Source: Chamaecrista fasciculata
Lineage: Eukaryota > Streptophyta > Magnoliopsida > Fabales > Fabaceae
Assembly (NCBI GenBank): GCA_003254925.1
Contig: QANZ01003872.1
Span: 1 to 64,000 of the forward strand
Length of the DNA: 64,000 nucleotides
Direction of reading: 5' to 3'
Shown here: one piece after another, positions 24,178 through 36,884 of the stretch
Layout of the letters: each line of letters starts with the position of its first letter
Position numbering within the stretch: the first letter of the stretch is position 1
Translations under genes and position numbers: made by a program
Notes under the pieces: generated by a model
What the model was told of the DNA's origin: nothing
Seen by the model: the letters and a program-made list of their open reading frames with translations, nothing else
Database searches by the model: none

Positions 24178-26812
24178 TGTGAACATCTCATTTTGTTTTG
24201 GTCATTTTTATAAATATTTTGACCTTTGGATTCTTTTGTAAATAAATAAAAATTTTGGGTCATTTTCATAAATAAAAAAACTTAGTCAACATAAAAATAG
24301 GGAAATATGGCTTATTATTTTATACATAGGTCATCGATTTCGCATTGTATAAAAAGGGGGATGACAAGTATTTTTTAAAATAAATCGAGCTTAATTTTAA
24401 TATTAAATTTGATCAAGGTAATGTTTAGTTCAGTTATTAATGTAAGCCAAATCAAATTTAAATTAGAAATATATAATTTTTAATCATAAAATTAAATCAA
24501 ATAATTTGAGGTATTATTTTCTTAAAGGGGAAGTCAAGTTAGATATCTTATGATCACTTTTAAACAAGTTAAGAGATCTCAAATTTAACTTAAATCAAGA
24601 TAAATCAAGTCAGAATATAAAGCCTCTTGAACCTAGGCTACTCTATAAAAAAAGAGAAAATTTCAAACCCTAGAGGACAATATTTCAAGAGCCAATTTGG
24701 TGCTTACACCTTTCCTCACTTATTATTAGCCTCCCGGCCCCTCCATTAGAAGAAAAAAAATAGGGTTCTTCTACTACCCTCTTATCTTGTTCTCAGTTTT
24801 TAAGATTTGTACATCGATTTTATTTTATTTTTCCTTCACATTTGCACACATCTTCCATAATTTTCCTAGATATTCACATATCTTAGGTGTCTCTCATAAT
24901 TATTTCAAAATTTAGCAAGCATAAATAGAATCCTTTTTAATTTTCTCAAGACTGTTGCCCATAATTGTACTATTATTAGGCAACAAGTAGTTTTCACTTG
25001 TTTTCAAAATTAAATCAGTGCAAATATTTTTAAAAGAAACTGTTGGACCTAAGTCTAATTTTGGGTGTGTAAAATAAGCCCACATCACTTGCACAAAAGA
25101 GATATGAGGGTTGAGGTTAATTTGTTATATTATTTTATTCATTATTATAATTAATAAATATTTTATTAATTATTATAATGAAATAAATATTTTATTAGTC
25201 CTATTATATAATACATGAGAACCCTAGTTTCTAAAATGTAGCAGTCTCTCTCTTTTGTATCAAAGTCTCTAACTTTTCTTCTGCTATTCTGTATCCCTCT
25301 TTGTGTGACATTGAGGAAGATTTCGTTTAATCCTGTGAGAGTGCCGGTTTCTAATCAGGGATACCGGAATATCTCTTCAGGACAGTGTCCTAGAGACGCG
25401 ACTCGAAATTATTCTGAGAATTCCCCAACAGAAACTTTTACTTCCAAATAGACATCATACACTTTCTGAATTGCTCTTCTTTGTGCCGAGACTCAAAGGA
25501 ATAAATTCTCTACAAATTCCGCAACTCAATGTAAGATTTTGTTTTTGGAATTCGCCCACAAAAAAGGGTCCACTTTGAAGACTCATAACATTTTTGTCCA
25601 AAATTGTTTTTGGGTGGGGTTTGTTTCTAAGTTTAGCTTATTCTACCTAGTTGTAATCCTGAAAATTTGTTTGATTAGATTAAGTTTTATATTTTCGGAA
25701 GATTTAATGTTTCAATTGTTCGTTCTTGGCAAGGGTCACTATTTGATCTATTACTCTTAACATACAAATATTTTTCAACTCAAATCAAATGGATTAGAAA
25801 TCTAACATGTTGGGGAAGATCTAATATTTAATTCACAAATTATAAGTCCCTAGATGGACGAGTTTTCTAATATTTTTTTGAAAGTTAGAAAATTATTCTT
25901 GACAATGTCTAAGTAGAAGTAAATTGTTTTCTCTCTTTTTTGCCTCTTGGTTGGTCTCCTTAGGTTTTAGGGTCTTTAGGTTAAGACTCATTTAATGAAA
26001 AATAAAATAATAAAATAATAAATGAAGTCTATTAAGTTCAAAGATTTTTTAAGTGAAACCTTAAAGTTAAAAATGTTAAGCCTAACCCCAGCATTTGTTG
26101 TAAAACAAATGTATGATTTTTCTCCCCTATAATTATTGTTGGAGATTCAAGATATGCTTACTTTACTCTTGTGACTTGGGTGTTTATTATAATTATTGTT
26201 TAAATGCCCTAACATCCTTTTTCAACAAATAAAGTAAGCATGCTCAAGTAAGTCCTCTAACCAGCCTCCAAACTACTAAATTATTCCTATGAATTACGTA
26301 GAGTTTGATCCCTAATCAGAATAAATAGGCCTTGGGTTCAAAATTTCAAATACATGATTTAAGTCCAACCTTTTAAAAATTATTTATTTTCTTGCCTTTT
26401 ATTAAGTATTTTTAATCCAACTCTCGTGAATGCTTGTATTGTTTCATGACTTGTTTGGCAATACAATTTAATTATTGCAAATATAGGATCATCATTTCTA
26501 GTTTTAATTATAAGTTTGTTAATAATTTATTAAGGATAATTATTTATATTTTGGCCATTTAATTTTAAAATTATTTTAAGTTAGCCTTTTATGAAGAGTT
26601 TTCTAGAGTACCTAACACCTTCTGTAGATATCAAATGTGCTCCCGAGTTGATCTTGGGTTCACAAACCAATTTTATTTTTTCTAAATATTACCTTATCCA
26701 CCATTTTTATCAAGTTTTTTCTAAATCTTTTTCCAAATTTTTCTTATAAAATTTCGTGGCGACTCCTTTTTCATAATCATTAAAGTCATTTTTTGCAATG
26801 TCAAGTGTGACA
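24178..26812 (+). mobile_element. Tat-like Gypsy 5' LTR (about 2.6 kb), with nested solo LTR
   Basis: TG at 24178 and CA at 26811-26812. It is followed at once by TTGGCGATTCCACTGGAGAAA, a diverged form of the TGGCGACTCTGCTGGGGA primer-site region of Tat/Ogre elements. AATTTCGTGGCGACTCC near 26752 is also a Tat LTR landmark. The LTR hosts the Copia solo LTR 25041-25430. The start is inferred only from TG and from the abrupt junction with the preceding remnant. Frames within are not genes. Confidence 0.5.
25041..25430 (+). mobile_element. Solo Copia LTR with perfect GAAAC duplication
   Basis: TGTTGGACCTAAGTC...TTCCCCAACA, 390 bp, flanked by GAAAC at 25036-25040 and 25431-25435. It is the same family, in opposite orientation, as the LTRs at 29747-30122 and 34747-36542: they share the GACGCGACTCGAAATTATT and CCGGTTTCTAATCAG blocks. 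No PBS or PPT adjoins it. Confidence 0.92.
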
Positions 26813-27540
26813 GTTTGGCGATTCCACTGGAGAAAGTTTGAGAGTCAAGCTCACTAAAAAAATAATTATTTTAAAGTAAATGGTCTTTCTTTTAGTTTTT
26901 ATTATCCTTTTTCTTTTATTATAAACAAAATTAAAGTACAATTGAACTAGAGACCGTTTAGGTAGAACAACACCCCCTAAGATAGATGACCCATATTTGT
27001 GTTTTATCAGGTAATCCACTTTTGTAGATGAGGGAAGGGTAAACCTTAGGTTTTCTCTCTATTTACACACTCACTACAAAACACTTACCTCACACACTAT
27101 TCGGCTCTATACCCGAGTTGTCATTTGTCATAGGTTAGAAGAGATCCTAAGGGGATTTCCCTGAGAAACGCGGATTCTCCTCTGGTTGATCCCCAAGATC
27201 TCGCTTGGTTTGTTACTTATTATGTTGGCTTGACCAATGAAAGGTTACCTCCATGAAAGTTCATCTATTTCAAGGGCTGAACCCACGGTGCATGAGAACT
27301 ATGGTGAGATCTCACTTGGTTTGTTACTTATTATGTGGGCTTGACCAGTGAGTTAGTTTAATACATAAGTCATTTATCAATAATCATTTAGGAAATATTT
27401 AATTGACTTAAGTAGGAATCAAACTTAGAGAAGTCTTTCAATTTGTTCTATATTTGTTTTGTGTTTCTATTCTCCATTTTCTCAAGACGATACTTGATAC
27501 TCAAGTCGTCATACTACTCTGATAGTGAACACTTGCACTA
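26813..27540 (+). mobile_element. Tat-like primer site and untranslated leader
   Basis: The primer-site region is 26813-26835. Downstream there is no coding sequence, but a direct repeat of about 46 bp (GAGATCTC.CTTGGTTTGTTACTTATTATGT.GGCTTGACCA) occurs at about 27196-27241 and 27305-27351. The leader ends near 27540, where minus-strand Tat sequence begins. Confidence 0.45.
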
Positions 27541-27559
27541 GGGATTTTAAATTTAAAAT

Positions 27560-29577
27560 TTGAAAAGAAAATCCACATCACCGAGCAAGGCGATGTTCCA
27601 ATAGTGACGTGAAGTCGTACTAACCCCCCTCAACTAAAATTCGATTTCTAGAGAAGCCAATCAACGTTCCTTAGAAGGACTACATCTTTCCATATAGGTG
27701 TATCTTCTCATAGGCGTGAAAGTAGAGTATATTTACAAAGATTCCTTGGTCCACCAAGATCCTACGAACTTTGCAGTAGCCCATCATAGCGAAAATCATC
27801 ATCGAGTCATAAATCCTGAGCTCTGCGAGGCAGAGGTCATATGTTGTGAAAGCAATGAAAAGTTGGGGTCACTCTATCTTTCATCGCTTACCATGACCCT
27901 GATTAAGATGTTGGATATTTTTAGTGATTTATTTCTTCATTTGACGTTGTTGATCCTTGTTCTATAAGCCTCCTACAATTACATCTATGACTACCATGGG
28001 TCTAGGTTTGTCATCTCTCCTCTAGTCGTCCTCCCTTAGGTAGGGTGTTTTAGTGTAATCTTCAGATTGCTCAAGAGTTGTGATGTCGCGATGCTTCCAA
28101 CTTTCCCTTTCGTCATCTCTCCTCGAGTTTGAGCGCAAATCTTCTTTCTTGGTATAGGATGGCAGCTTCCCCATCCAAATGAGGTAATCAGTTTCATCTA
28201 AGTTGAGTGCACTCGTTCATTTGATATCCATAGTTCCTATGGAACTTGCAATAATAGGTTGTATCAAAATTGTTGCTGGTGTAATGCTTTTATGGTCGAG
28301 GAACTGAGGAGGTTCAATGATACTACCTTATGGAGGGTGGTGGATAGGCTCTTAATAAGGGTATTATAGAGTAGGAATCTAGACCGAAGGGGAGACAAGC
28401 TTTGAGGGAGCTTTTCATCTGGCCTCTGAGGGTTTCTACTATTGTCGACCGAACCATCCTTCCTCCTCTTTTATGATATACTCTTGGGCATGACCAATCA
28501 AATTGCTTAAGTTGGCGGGGCATTTGTATGCCAAACTAGCAGAGAATTGGATATTCTTTAGACCTCTAAAAATGGCATGAACAATCACATCATCCTTTAA
28601 GTGAACGATATGCATGGACAACTTGTTGAACTTATCGAGATAGTCTTTCAAAGGCTTGCCCTTGGTTTGGATAAAGTCGGCTAAAGCATCTGACGTCTTG
28701 CGAGTGACTCTACTTGTGGAAAATTAATGTGAGAATGCTTCAAACAAGTTGTTGAAATAGTGAACTGAAGCCTAGGCAATGTCAGTAAACCATTTCAAGA
28801 CGATTCTTGTTAGGGTAATTGTGAATATTCTATACCTTTGGGGGTCCTTCATTCTTACAATGTTTATTGTAGCATGAAATCACTTCAAGTGGTCTTCTGG
28901 ATCTTTATCCTCATTATATACCTCAAATTTGACTAGAATCTTAAAAGGAATGTGGAGGTATATTGATATAATATGAGTGTCAAAAGGCCTTCTTGACTGC
29001 ATGGGATTTAGCTCAGGCAGTTGCTCTACCTAGCAACCCTGGTTCGTGGGCAAGGACGGGTGTAGGTAAGGGAGGATAATAGGGAAATGGTGGATAGGGA
29101 TATGTGGATAGTGCAACTCTTTTCCTTGGAGAATAGACTACATATGAGGGAGAATGTATGAGCCTTAGAATGGGGGGCATTGGTTTGATTGAGGGTGTTG
29201 TATTTCTAGCTTTCAACTAGTTGTGAAGCTTTTGGATTTTTGGGATTGTTTCTTCTTTGATGGTTGAGGTCTTTTTCCTTCTAAGCTTCCTTTCTACTTA
29301 CGTGCTTCTTTGATAAGGATTTCCCACGAGTTATTTATTTGGTAGAAGATCCTCTGGCTGCTGCTTCTTGGGCGCCCTCTTCTAAGAGCTTATTTAATCT
29401 TTCATTTTCTTCTACCAAGCAGGCACATTTTCCCTTAGCTCGTTTCACTAGGGATGGAGTGGGTCCATTGGGCATCAAACTTTAACTTTCATTAGAGAAC
29501 TCTGGTTGGGGAGTTATGGTTTGGTGCCTCTTGGCGTGCTGCTTCTTGGTCCTTATGTGGTTGATGGTATGAGCCAT
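27560..29577 (-). pseudogene. Tat-type Gypsy gag and protease, decayed
   Basis: Read leftward. A gag start (M-A-H-T-I-N-H-I-R-T-K) lies at 29577. The Retrotrans_gag core is near 28930-28440, with an EDPEDHLK.FHA segment, KDPQRYRIFTITL, then KPLKDYLDKFNKL and VHAIFRGL. A Tat-type C-x2-H-x4-G-x4-C finger (CKFHRNYGYQMNEC) is near 28240. The aspartic protease region spans about 27850-27600 (MGYCKVRRILVDQGIF, then LIGFSRNRILVEGG). The catalytic D-N-G-S is changed to D-Q-G-I, and stops and frameshifts interrupt it (for example 28720-28890). Integrase and RT are missing; the copy is truncated near 27545. The order and motifs are clear enough to name the lineage. Confidence 0.8.
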
Positions 29578-29746
29578 CTTAGAGATTTAGGTTTTCTTGG
29601 ATCTCTGGTAGTGAGATCAGTGTTGTAGAATTTTTTTTTTTGGTGAATGCAGTGTTGTAGAATTTGACACAAGGTGGGCTAGAACCGAGAAAAGAGGTAT
29701 TGATGATCTAGTTTGTGTCATTTTGATTGGGGGCACGTGGCGTTCA
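29578..29746. other. Tat leader sequence up to the Copia insertion
   Basis: Contains a duplicated GTGTTGTAGAATTT unit and a GGGGGCACGTGGCGTTCA end. The adjoining Copia element begins at 29747. Confidence 0.4.
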
Positions 29747-30122
29747 TGTTGGGGATTTCTCACAATAATTTCGAGTCGCGTCTCTAGGACACTGTCCTGA
29801 AGAGATATTTCGGTATCCCACTGATTAGAAACCGGCACTCTCACAGGATTAAACAAAATCTTCCTCAATGTCACACAAAGAGGGATACAGAATAGCAGAA
29901 GAAATACTTAGAGACTCTGATCCAAAAGAGAAAGAGGGAGGCTGCTCATATATTTAGAAACTAGGGTTTCCATATATATATATATAAAATGTCTAATAAA
30001 ATATTTATTAATTATAATAATTAATAAAATAATATACCAAAAATAACCTCAACTCTCATATCTCTTTTGTGTAGGCAATGTGGACTTATTTTACACACCC
30101 GATATTAGACTTAGTTCCAACA
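29747..30122 (-). repeat. 3' LTR of the Copia element, with polypurine tract beside it
   Basis: TGTTGGGGATTTC...GTTCCAACA, 376 bp. ATCCCCCACATGTG at 30123-30136 is the minus-strand polypurine tract (CACATGTGGGGGAT). Very similar to 34747-35122. Confidence 0.92.
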
Positions 30123-30136
30123 ATCCCCCACATGTG

Positions 30137-30677
30137 TAAAATAAAGAATCACATTTCTCATGAGTCTCACTCATAGGCATAACCATTGTATCTAGTGTCT
30201 TTCCGACCATGAACTAGACCTAGATCAATAACACGTAGTACACATAGTAGTCAGTGAAGCCTGCTTCTATGAACCAACTACTCTTGTTGTATACTAGAGG
30301 CATTGAGAGTCAGATTATACCCCCACATTTCTGCTATTAACGACGTTTTTGCGCGTTACAAAGGCCGTGCGCGTGCCTGTTTCATAATGAATGCTCTAGA
30401 GATTTTGCCAGAATCTCATAGGAGCGGCCCCAGTCCACATTCATCGAGGTGATTTCATTAAAGTGTATCTGCACTTATACACGATTCCGTAGGAATATGA
30501 AATCATTAAGTACCTATGTACATCCTCACCAAAAATTTAGTATAGCACTATCACACACCATAGGAAGGGATATATTAATTTAGTGCTACCAGAATTAATA
30601 GACGACTTGTTCTTCCCATTGAACCTTATTCATGGGATCACCAATCACAAAGGTTGGGTTGCCATCGTGGTTAATTT
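30137..30677 (-). mobile_element. Copia 3' untranslated region
   Basis: Non-coding DNA between RNase H and the polypurine tract. It contains a block (GAGCGGCCCC..TCCACATTCA near 30421-30443) also found at about 41947-41969 in a second Copia fragment. Confidence 0.6.
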
Positions 30678-33600
30678 TCAAGTTGGCCTAAATCCCATTC
30701 CCCTCGATGTTTCAGAAATTTGTTTCCTCCCAAGAGGCTTCGTTAACGTATTCGCAAGATTCACACTTGATTTTACATAATCAATTGAGATTACACCATC
30801 TTTTAGCAGCTGCCTCACAATATAATATCTCAATTGAATATGTCTGCTTTTGCCATTAAAGGTCTTATTTTTAGTCGTAGCTATCGCTGATTGGCTATTA
30901 CAGTGTAATGAAATGGATGAAGTTGGTTTGTCACCTAATGGGATATTTGCTAAGAAGTTTTTCAACCACTCAACCTCAGTTCCAGCCAACTCCAAAGCAA
31001 CAAACTCAAAATCCCTTAAGGATTTAGTTATAATGCTTTGCTTGGCTGACGTCTATGTGACAACACCACCACCAAACATAAACACATAGCCACTAGTGGA
31101 TTTTGTCTCATCTGAATTTGAAATCCAGTTATCATCACTGTATCCTTCTAATACAACAGAAAATCCATTATACAATATACCATAGTTTATGGTAACTCTC
31201 AAATATCTTAATTTTATTAAGGCCTCTCAACATTCATTGTTTGGACAATGAGTATAACTGCTCAATCTACACACAACATAAGCTATGTCAGGCCTGGTAT
31301 AATTCATTAAATGCAGCAGACTCTCAATAATCTGTCCATATTTAGATTGAGTCACAAGATCTCCTCTATTTTTTTAATTGCACACTAGAATCATAAGGAG
31401 TACTCACATGAGATCTATCATATTGTTCAAACTTTCTCAGAATCTTCTCAATATAAAGTTCTTGAGAAAGTAAGATACAATTTCCATTCCTTATGATTTT
31501 AACACCAAAAATTAGTTTTGCTTCACCCATATCTTTCATATCAAAATTAGAAGCAAGAAAATATTTTGTTCCAAGTATAATACACATTCTTGTACCACAA
31601 ATCAGCATGTCATCCACATATAAGCAAATAATAACACAATCATCATTTACAACTTTAGTGTAAACATATATTCCAACTTCAACAGAAGAGAAAATACCAC
31701 TTAACAAAACTTGATCAAGTTTCTCTTGCCGTTATTTGGGTGCTTGTTTTAAACCATACAATGACTTCACTAATCTTCATTTTATTCTCTTGACCAGGAA
31801 CACTAAACCCTTCAGGTTGTATCAAGTAAATTCCTTCATCTAAATCACCATTTAGATAAAACAGTTTTCACATCCATTTAATGAATAAAAGGATTGTGAA
31901 TTGATGCCAAAGCAATCAAAATTCGCACAGAAAAAATTCTGGTCACAAGAGAAAGGGTATCAAAATAATCAATATTTTCTTTTGTATATAGCCTTTAGCT
32001 ACCAACCTCGCTTTATATTTAGGGTAAATTACACTTTGGTACCCTGTGGTTTGACCCTATTTCACTTTGGTACCCTGTGGTTTGAAACTTGACACTTTGG
32101 TACCCTGTGGTATTCTCCATTAACACTTTGGTACCCTTTGGAGTTATTTTGTAATTTTAACCATAACAAATTTTGAAAAAATTACATATTGACCCCAAAA
32201 AATTTTCAAAAAATTACAAATAGGTCCCTAGATACATATTATATAGGGACTAAAATGAAAAATTTAAAATTTTTTTGGGGTCAATATGTAATTTTTGTAA
32301 AATTTATTATGGTTAAAATTACAAAATAGCTCTAAAGGGTACCAAAGTGTTAATGGAGAATACCACAGGGTACCAAAGTGTCAAGTTTCAAATCACAGGG
32401 TACCAAAGTGAAATAGGGTCAAACCACAGGGTACCAAAGTGTAATTTACCCTTATATTTATCTATAAAACCATAGGAAAAAGTTTCCTTTTAAAAACTCA
32501 TTTACAACCAGTTGGTTTTGCTCCTCGAGGCAAATCAACTAATACTCATGTTTTATTCTTATTTAAAGAACCAATATCAGTTTTAAAAACTTCTTCCCAT
32601 TTATCAGCATCATGAGAAGAGACAACTTCATAAAAATTTCTAGGCTCATCTTCAACTAGAAAAGTATGAAAGTCATCTCCAAAAGATTTTTCTTTTCTAT
32701 CTCTTTTGCTTCTTCTCAAGTTTTCATTCAAATCATCATTTTCTAAAATGGAAGACCGAAGCATAAGAGGTCTCAATATTTCTAGGAATATGCTCAACTA
32801 TCAAAGGAAAAATATTTTCTAAAATTTGCATCATTTGTCTCAATAATTGTGTTTTGATACCAAACACCACTTCTTAAAATTAAGAATCTATATGCACCAC
32901 TATTTTGAGCATAACCAATAAAAACACAGTCAGCAGTTTTAGAACCCAATTTTCTCTTTTAAAAATTGGTAATAAAACTTTAATAAGACACCCCCACACT
33001 TTCAAATATGTCAAATTTGGTACAAAACCTCTCTATACTCATAAAGTGTCTTATCAGTCTTCCTATGAGGAATTTTATTTTGTAGAAAACAAACATATAA
33101 GAAAGCTTCACCCCACAAATTATTTTAAGCACCAGAACTAACAAGCAAAACACCCATCAATTCTTTCAAAACAAATAATTTATAGGAAGCAATTTTTCCA
33201 CATTAAAACTGAACTTGCCAAAAACCATAAATGACAGATACGAACTCATCTATAATGTTAATTCATTCTATGATAAAAATAAAATAATATAATAACAAAT
33301 AACCAAATGTTTGAGTTAATTGATATCTTATCAACACTCAAAATATACAGATCTTGATTACAATAACCCTTTCCCACAAATATTATTCTTTGTCTTTATA
33401 ATCTTATAAGATTTAAATGACACTTTAATCCCAGCTTTCACTAATAGAGCAACAGAAATAAAATTTGCTCTCACAGTGGATATATACAGAACATCATTCA
33501 GTTGCAAACTCTTTCTCGTTGTGAGCTTAATCACAACCTTTTCTTTTCCTAGAATCGTAGTAGTTCCGGAATCAATAAGATAGATTTTATCATCCCCTTC

Positions 33601-33870
33601 TTCAAAGGAGGAATGCAGTTCTTTATTAAAACAAATGTACCTTATAGCACCACAATCTATCAACCATTTTTTCATATCAGATATAAATAAAAAATCAGAG
33701 AGCATTGCAATAATAATTTAGTTATTACTGTCATCATCTCTATAAACCAAATTTTCATTTGATTTAAGAGGATTATCACACTTTTGATAATTTTCCACAG
33801 CTCTCATTAAATATTGCAATTTATGATGTTCTGATATATCACACATATAACAATTATATTTCACATTACA
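30678..33870 (-). pseudogene. Copia pol pseudogene: finger, protease, integrase, RT, RNase H
   Basis: Fragments read leftward in correct Copia order. A degenerate CCHC finger lies near 33850 (NCYMCDISEHH). The protease is 33705-33358, with WLIDCGAIRYIC where D-S-G-A is usual. The integrase end is about 33130-33000 (LWGEAFLYVCFLQNKIPHRK). The RT N-terminus is 32797-32546 (RRSKRDRK...DADKWEEVFKTDI). The RT core is 31707-31366 (IICLYVDDMLICG, the YVDD box). RNase H is 30995-30678 (SLHCNSQSAIATTKN, SRHIQLRYYIVRQL). Most of gag and the integrase core are absent or unrecognisable. Stops and frameshifts separate the pieces, and the MULE at 32022-32451 splits the RT. Confidence 0.88.
32022..32451. 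mobile_element. 430-bp MULE MITE inside the Copia RT, perfect 9-bp duplication
   Basis: TIRs are GGGTAAATTACACTTTGGTA and the inverse. The 9-mer TTATATTTA occurs at 32013-32021 and 32452-32460. The arms repeat 'CACTTTGGTACCCTGTGGTTTG'-type blocks. It is the same length as, and nearly identical to, 51676-52105, so the family moved recently. Confidence 0.92.
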
Positions 33871-34746
33871 TTAGGATTAGACTAATGGGTTTGTTATCAG
33901 ATTCCCCACAATTTTTTATGATAAAATAAATCAACTATCAACATACCTCTTATGGCACAACATTAGTTGTACTTGTACTGTGTCCTTCCCTGTATCACTT
34001 TAATGTTGTCCTACAGTGCGTGTTTCCCGAACCACATAAACCCCAAATGCGGCAATCAGTTGCACATTATCAAAATCCAATCCGCAGCCACATTCTTGAG
34101 GAAAAACTCATCACCTACTATCCACTTCACAAATAGTATCTATATATATATATACATTTCACAATGTCATACAATCCACTTCATATATATATATGAAATT
34201 TGCCCTCAATGCATTCGACGGCAAGCAGAAGGGCTCCCATACCAATCCTAAAATAAGCCCAAATATAAAACCCTTTTTCTCCAATTCCAAGCCTTTTGTA
34301 GCCTCAACGACGAGAATCGATTAGCTGCTTCGGCACTAAAATTCCAGAAAAGTCTAGGGTTTTTCCAATTTAGCAAGTAAAGGGGTATCACTTCTACATT
34401 GAGGATCGATTCTAATCCCAATTCCCAAATCCACTTGACTCCTTGCTGTGATGTTATCCATTTGCTTTGCTACACTGAAATCTGAAACCCGAATCTGCCG
34501 TTTCTCACACTATTCGCTAGTCGCTATTACACAGTATACACTCCCACTGCGGCGCAATTCACAGAATGACATAGCATCTAATTTAATTCTCAGCACTACC
34601 TTTGTCGACGGTGGTACAGTCGTTTCCTCATGCCCTCGATTCGCCAGAATTTGAAGGCGGAGCCGACGGCAACAAACACATAATCCTCTTGATATAATGT
34701 TACCGAACTCGAACATAATAAAATAGATTTTAATATCTCTTCATAT
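33871..34746 (-). mobile_element. Copia leader containing promoter-like non-element DNA
   Basis: No gag is recognisable between the 5' LTR and the finger. Instead the + strand reads like an ordinary plant gene start: AAATATAAAACCCTTTTTC near 34260, then CTAGGGTTTTTCC near 34356, with balanced composition. A TATATA run lies at 34140-34155. No long frame follows. No tRNA-Met primer site is seen next to the LTR. Confidence 0.4.
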
Positions 34747-36542
34747 TGTTGGGGATTTCTCACAATAATTTCGAGTCGCGTCTCTAGGACACTGTCCTGA
34801 AGAGATATTTCGGTATCCCATTAATTAGAAATCGGCACTCTCACAGGATTAAACGAAATCTTCCTCAATGTCACACAAAGAAATACTTAGAGTTTGCTCA
34901 ATAGCAAAAGAAATACTTAGAGACTCTGATCCAAAAGAGAAAGAGGGAGGCTGCTCATATATTTAGAAACTAGGGTTTCCATATATATATATATAAAATG
35001 TCTAATAAAATATTTATTAATTATAATAATTAATAAAATAATATACTAAAAATAACCTCAACTCTCATATCTCTTTTGTGCAAGCAATGTAGGCTTATTT
35101 TACACACTCAATATTAAACTTAGGATCAGTTCGTTTCCGTTTTTTTTTTAAATTTGTTTTGATTATAATCATGGTTTGATTATAATCAAATTTGATTATT
35201 TTTGTAGTGGTGTTTGGATGATTGTTGATTATTTGGTGTGAAATTATTAAAATGGGTATGTAATGATTGTGGTAGGTGGATAAAAAGTAAGGAAATTGAT
35301 AAATTGTATAGGGGTATAAATGGAAGAAAAAGTTAGAAAAAGTAAGGTGTGATTTGATTATAATAAAAGTGTGTTTCGATGTGATTGTTGTTTTGAAAAA
35401 AAACAAATATGTTACTGTTTGCCTTGAAAAGCGTGAAATCTTGATTATTTTTGTGAGTAGGTTAGGGGATGTTTTTCCGAATCGGTGCACCGTTTCATTT
35501 TTTGCCTACAAAACGGTGCACCAACAAGGATTAAAATGTCTTCTACTTATCACATTCGGTGCACCAGCGAAGAAAATCGGTGCACCGATTTGCATCAGAT
35601 GAGAGAGAAAGTTAAAAAAACATGCGGACCCGAAAAAACAATCCAATTTAGCTTATTTGTGATTAATCCCTCTCATCTCTCGTCACTCTCCCTCTCTCAT
35701 CGCTTGTCACTCTCCCTCTCTCTCGACGTGCTCCAGCCAAATCCATGCGTGTTCTTCAAAATTAGAATCCAGAGGTGTTCGGATTTATTGATAGTGAACG
35801 AAATTACAATCCAGAAGTGTTCGGATTGATAGTGAACGAAATTATAATCGCCGACGAGGAGGACCATCTCGCCGTCGACGACGACGGCGATGTAAAATCC
35901 GGCGTTGGGTTCGGGTCCTTTAGAGGCGAATCTGGCGCGAGAGAGATTCCAGAAGATGTGTGTGTTGGGAGAGAGTTTCTTGGATCCGTGTTTTTTCCAG
36001 AAGATGAAGGGCTTGATGTGAAGGTAGAAGGAGGAGGCGTGAGGTGGAGAATCGAAAGGGGGGTTTTGGTGGTGGAGGTGACGAGCGAGACCATGGAGCG
36101 AACTGGGCCGGCGCCGGTGTGGTAGAGGTAGGTGGCGAGGTTGGGAGTGGTGGACGGCTTCGGCTTCCTGTTCACAACATCCTCGCGGACCACCCTTCTC
36201 TTCGCTTCCTGTTCACTAGGGTGTTAAAATATCAATTTCAGTTCTAAAATAGTTTGGGCAAAATAACATTTTAGCCCAAACACAAAAATGGATATTTACA
36301 AACTGACCCAATTTTAAAGTAAATGACAATTTTGCCCTTTGTGATTGGGGATTGATTGTATTAGAGTATAGGTAATTATAGGTTTATGTATAGGGGTATA
36401 AGTGTAATTGAGTGTGTTTGATTATTAAAAAATCATGATTATAATTGAATCAGGAAAAAAACGTAAACGAACATGTTTATTATGATTATAATCAAAACAG
36501 ATTATAATCAAAACGAAAACGAACTGGGCCTTAGTTCCAACA
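34747..36542 (-). repeat. 5' LTR of the Copia element, interrupted by a Harbinger element
   Basis: LTR parts are 34747-35122 and 36534-36542 (about 385 bp once the insert is discounted). Removing 35123-36530 and one TTA restores the ...CTTAGTTCCAACA end seen in the 3' LTR. A short internal duplication of AAATACTTAGAG (near 34885 and 34911) distinguishes it from its partner. Confidence 0.9.
35123..36530. mobile_element. PIF/Harbinger-type element with TTA duplication and GC-rich cargo
   Basis: TIRs are GGATCAGTTCGTTTCCG and, inverted, GGCCCAGTTCGTTTTCG. TTA lies at 35120-35122 and 36531-36533. The arms repeat GATTATAATCA. The interior carries four CGGTGCACC motifs (35483-35587), a 42-bp tandem duplication (about 35767-35848) and a GC-rich block at 35850-36200. 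Frames in that block (351 nt + strand; 390 nt minus strand, Pro/Ser/Thr-rich) show no transposase motif. It is non-autonomous. Confidence 0.85.
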
Positions 36543-36884
36543 GTCCAAGCATATCGAAAAATTGCTATGGGTTGGGGAGACGCTTCTTACAAGCAATGCT
36601 ATGATGAAGTTGAAATTGCTCCAGCAAGATGACAATGATGATAACATGCACAAAAGACTAGAAAGCAAGACGAGGTTGGGGCTTCACAATGCTCCTCTTA
36701 CGCTCAAATCAATGAAGAGGTTTACTAAGAGTTTTTTGAGAGTGCGATTAAAAATTTTAGAAAGGTAACTTTATGTTAGAAGTGTGTTTATATAATAAAG
36801 TAAGATTAGTTGTAACTAGACGATATTTTAAGCGAGAATCCAAGATTATTCCAGTGGTCGCCCAAATGATGTAAAAACAAAATG
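36543..36884. other. Old repeat-like flank between two insertions
   Basis: Contains GGTTGGGGAGACGCTTCTTAC and AGTGGTCGCCCAAATGATG, which look like Gypsy LTR/leader text. It may continue the Tat-like DNA left of 29747. No gene. Confidence 0.35.

Larger units (their letters stand above)
29747..36542 (-). mobile_element. Full-length, decayed Copia element with two nested insertions
   Basis: Both LTRs are present: 29747-30122 (3' LTR) and 34747-36542 (5' LTR, carrying a Harbinger insert). Flanks GTTCA (29742-29746) and GTCCA (36543-36547) agree 4 of 5. Between the LTRs, leftward, come a long leader, a degenerate finger and protease, an integrase fragment, RT, RNase H and the polypurine tract. 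A MULE sits in the RT region. The pol reading frame is broken many times, so the copy is dead. It sits in or beside Tat-like DNA. Confidence 0.88.
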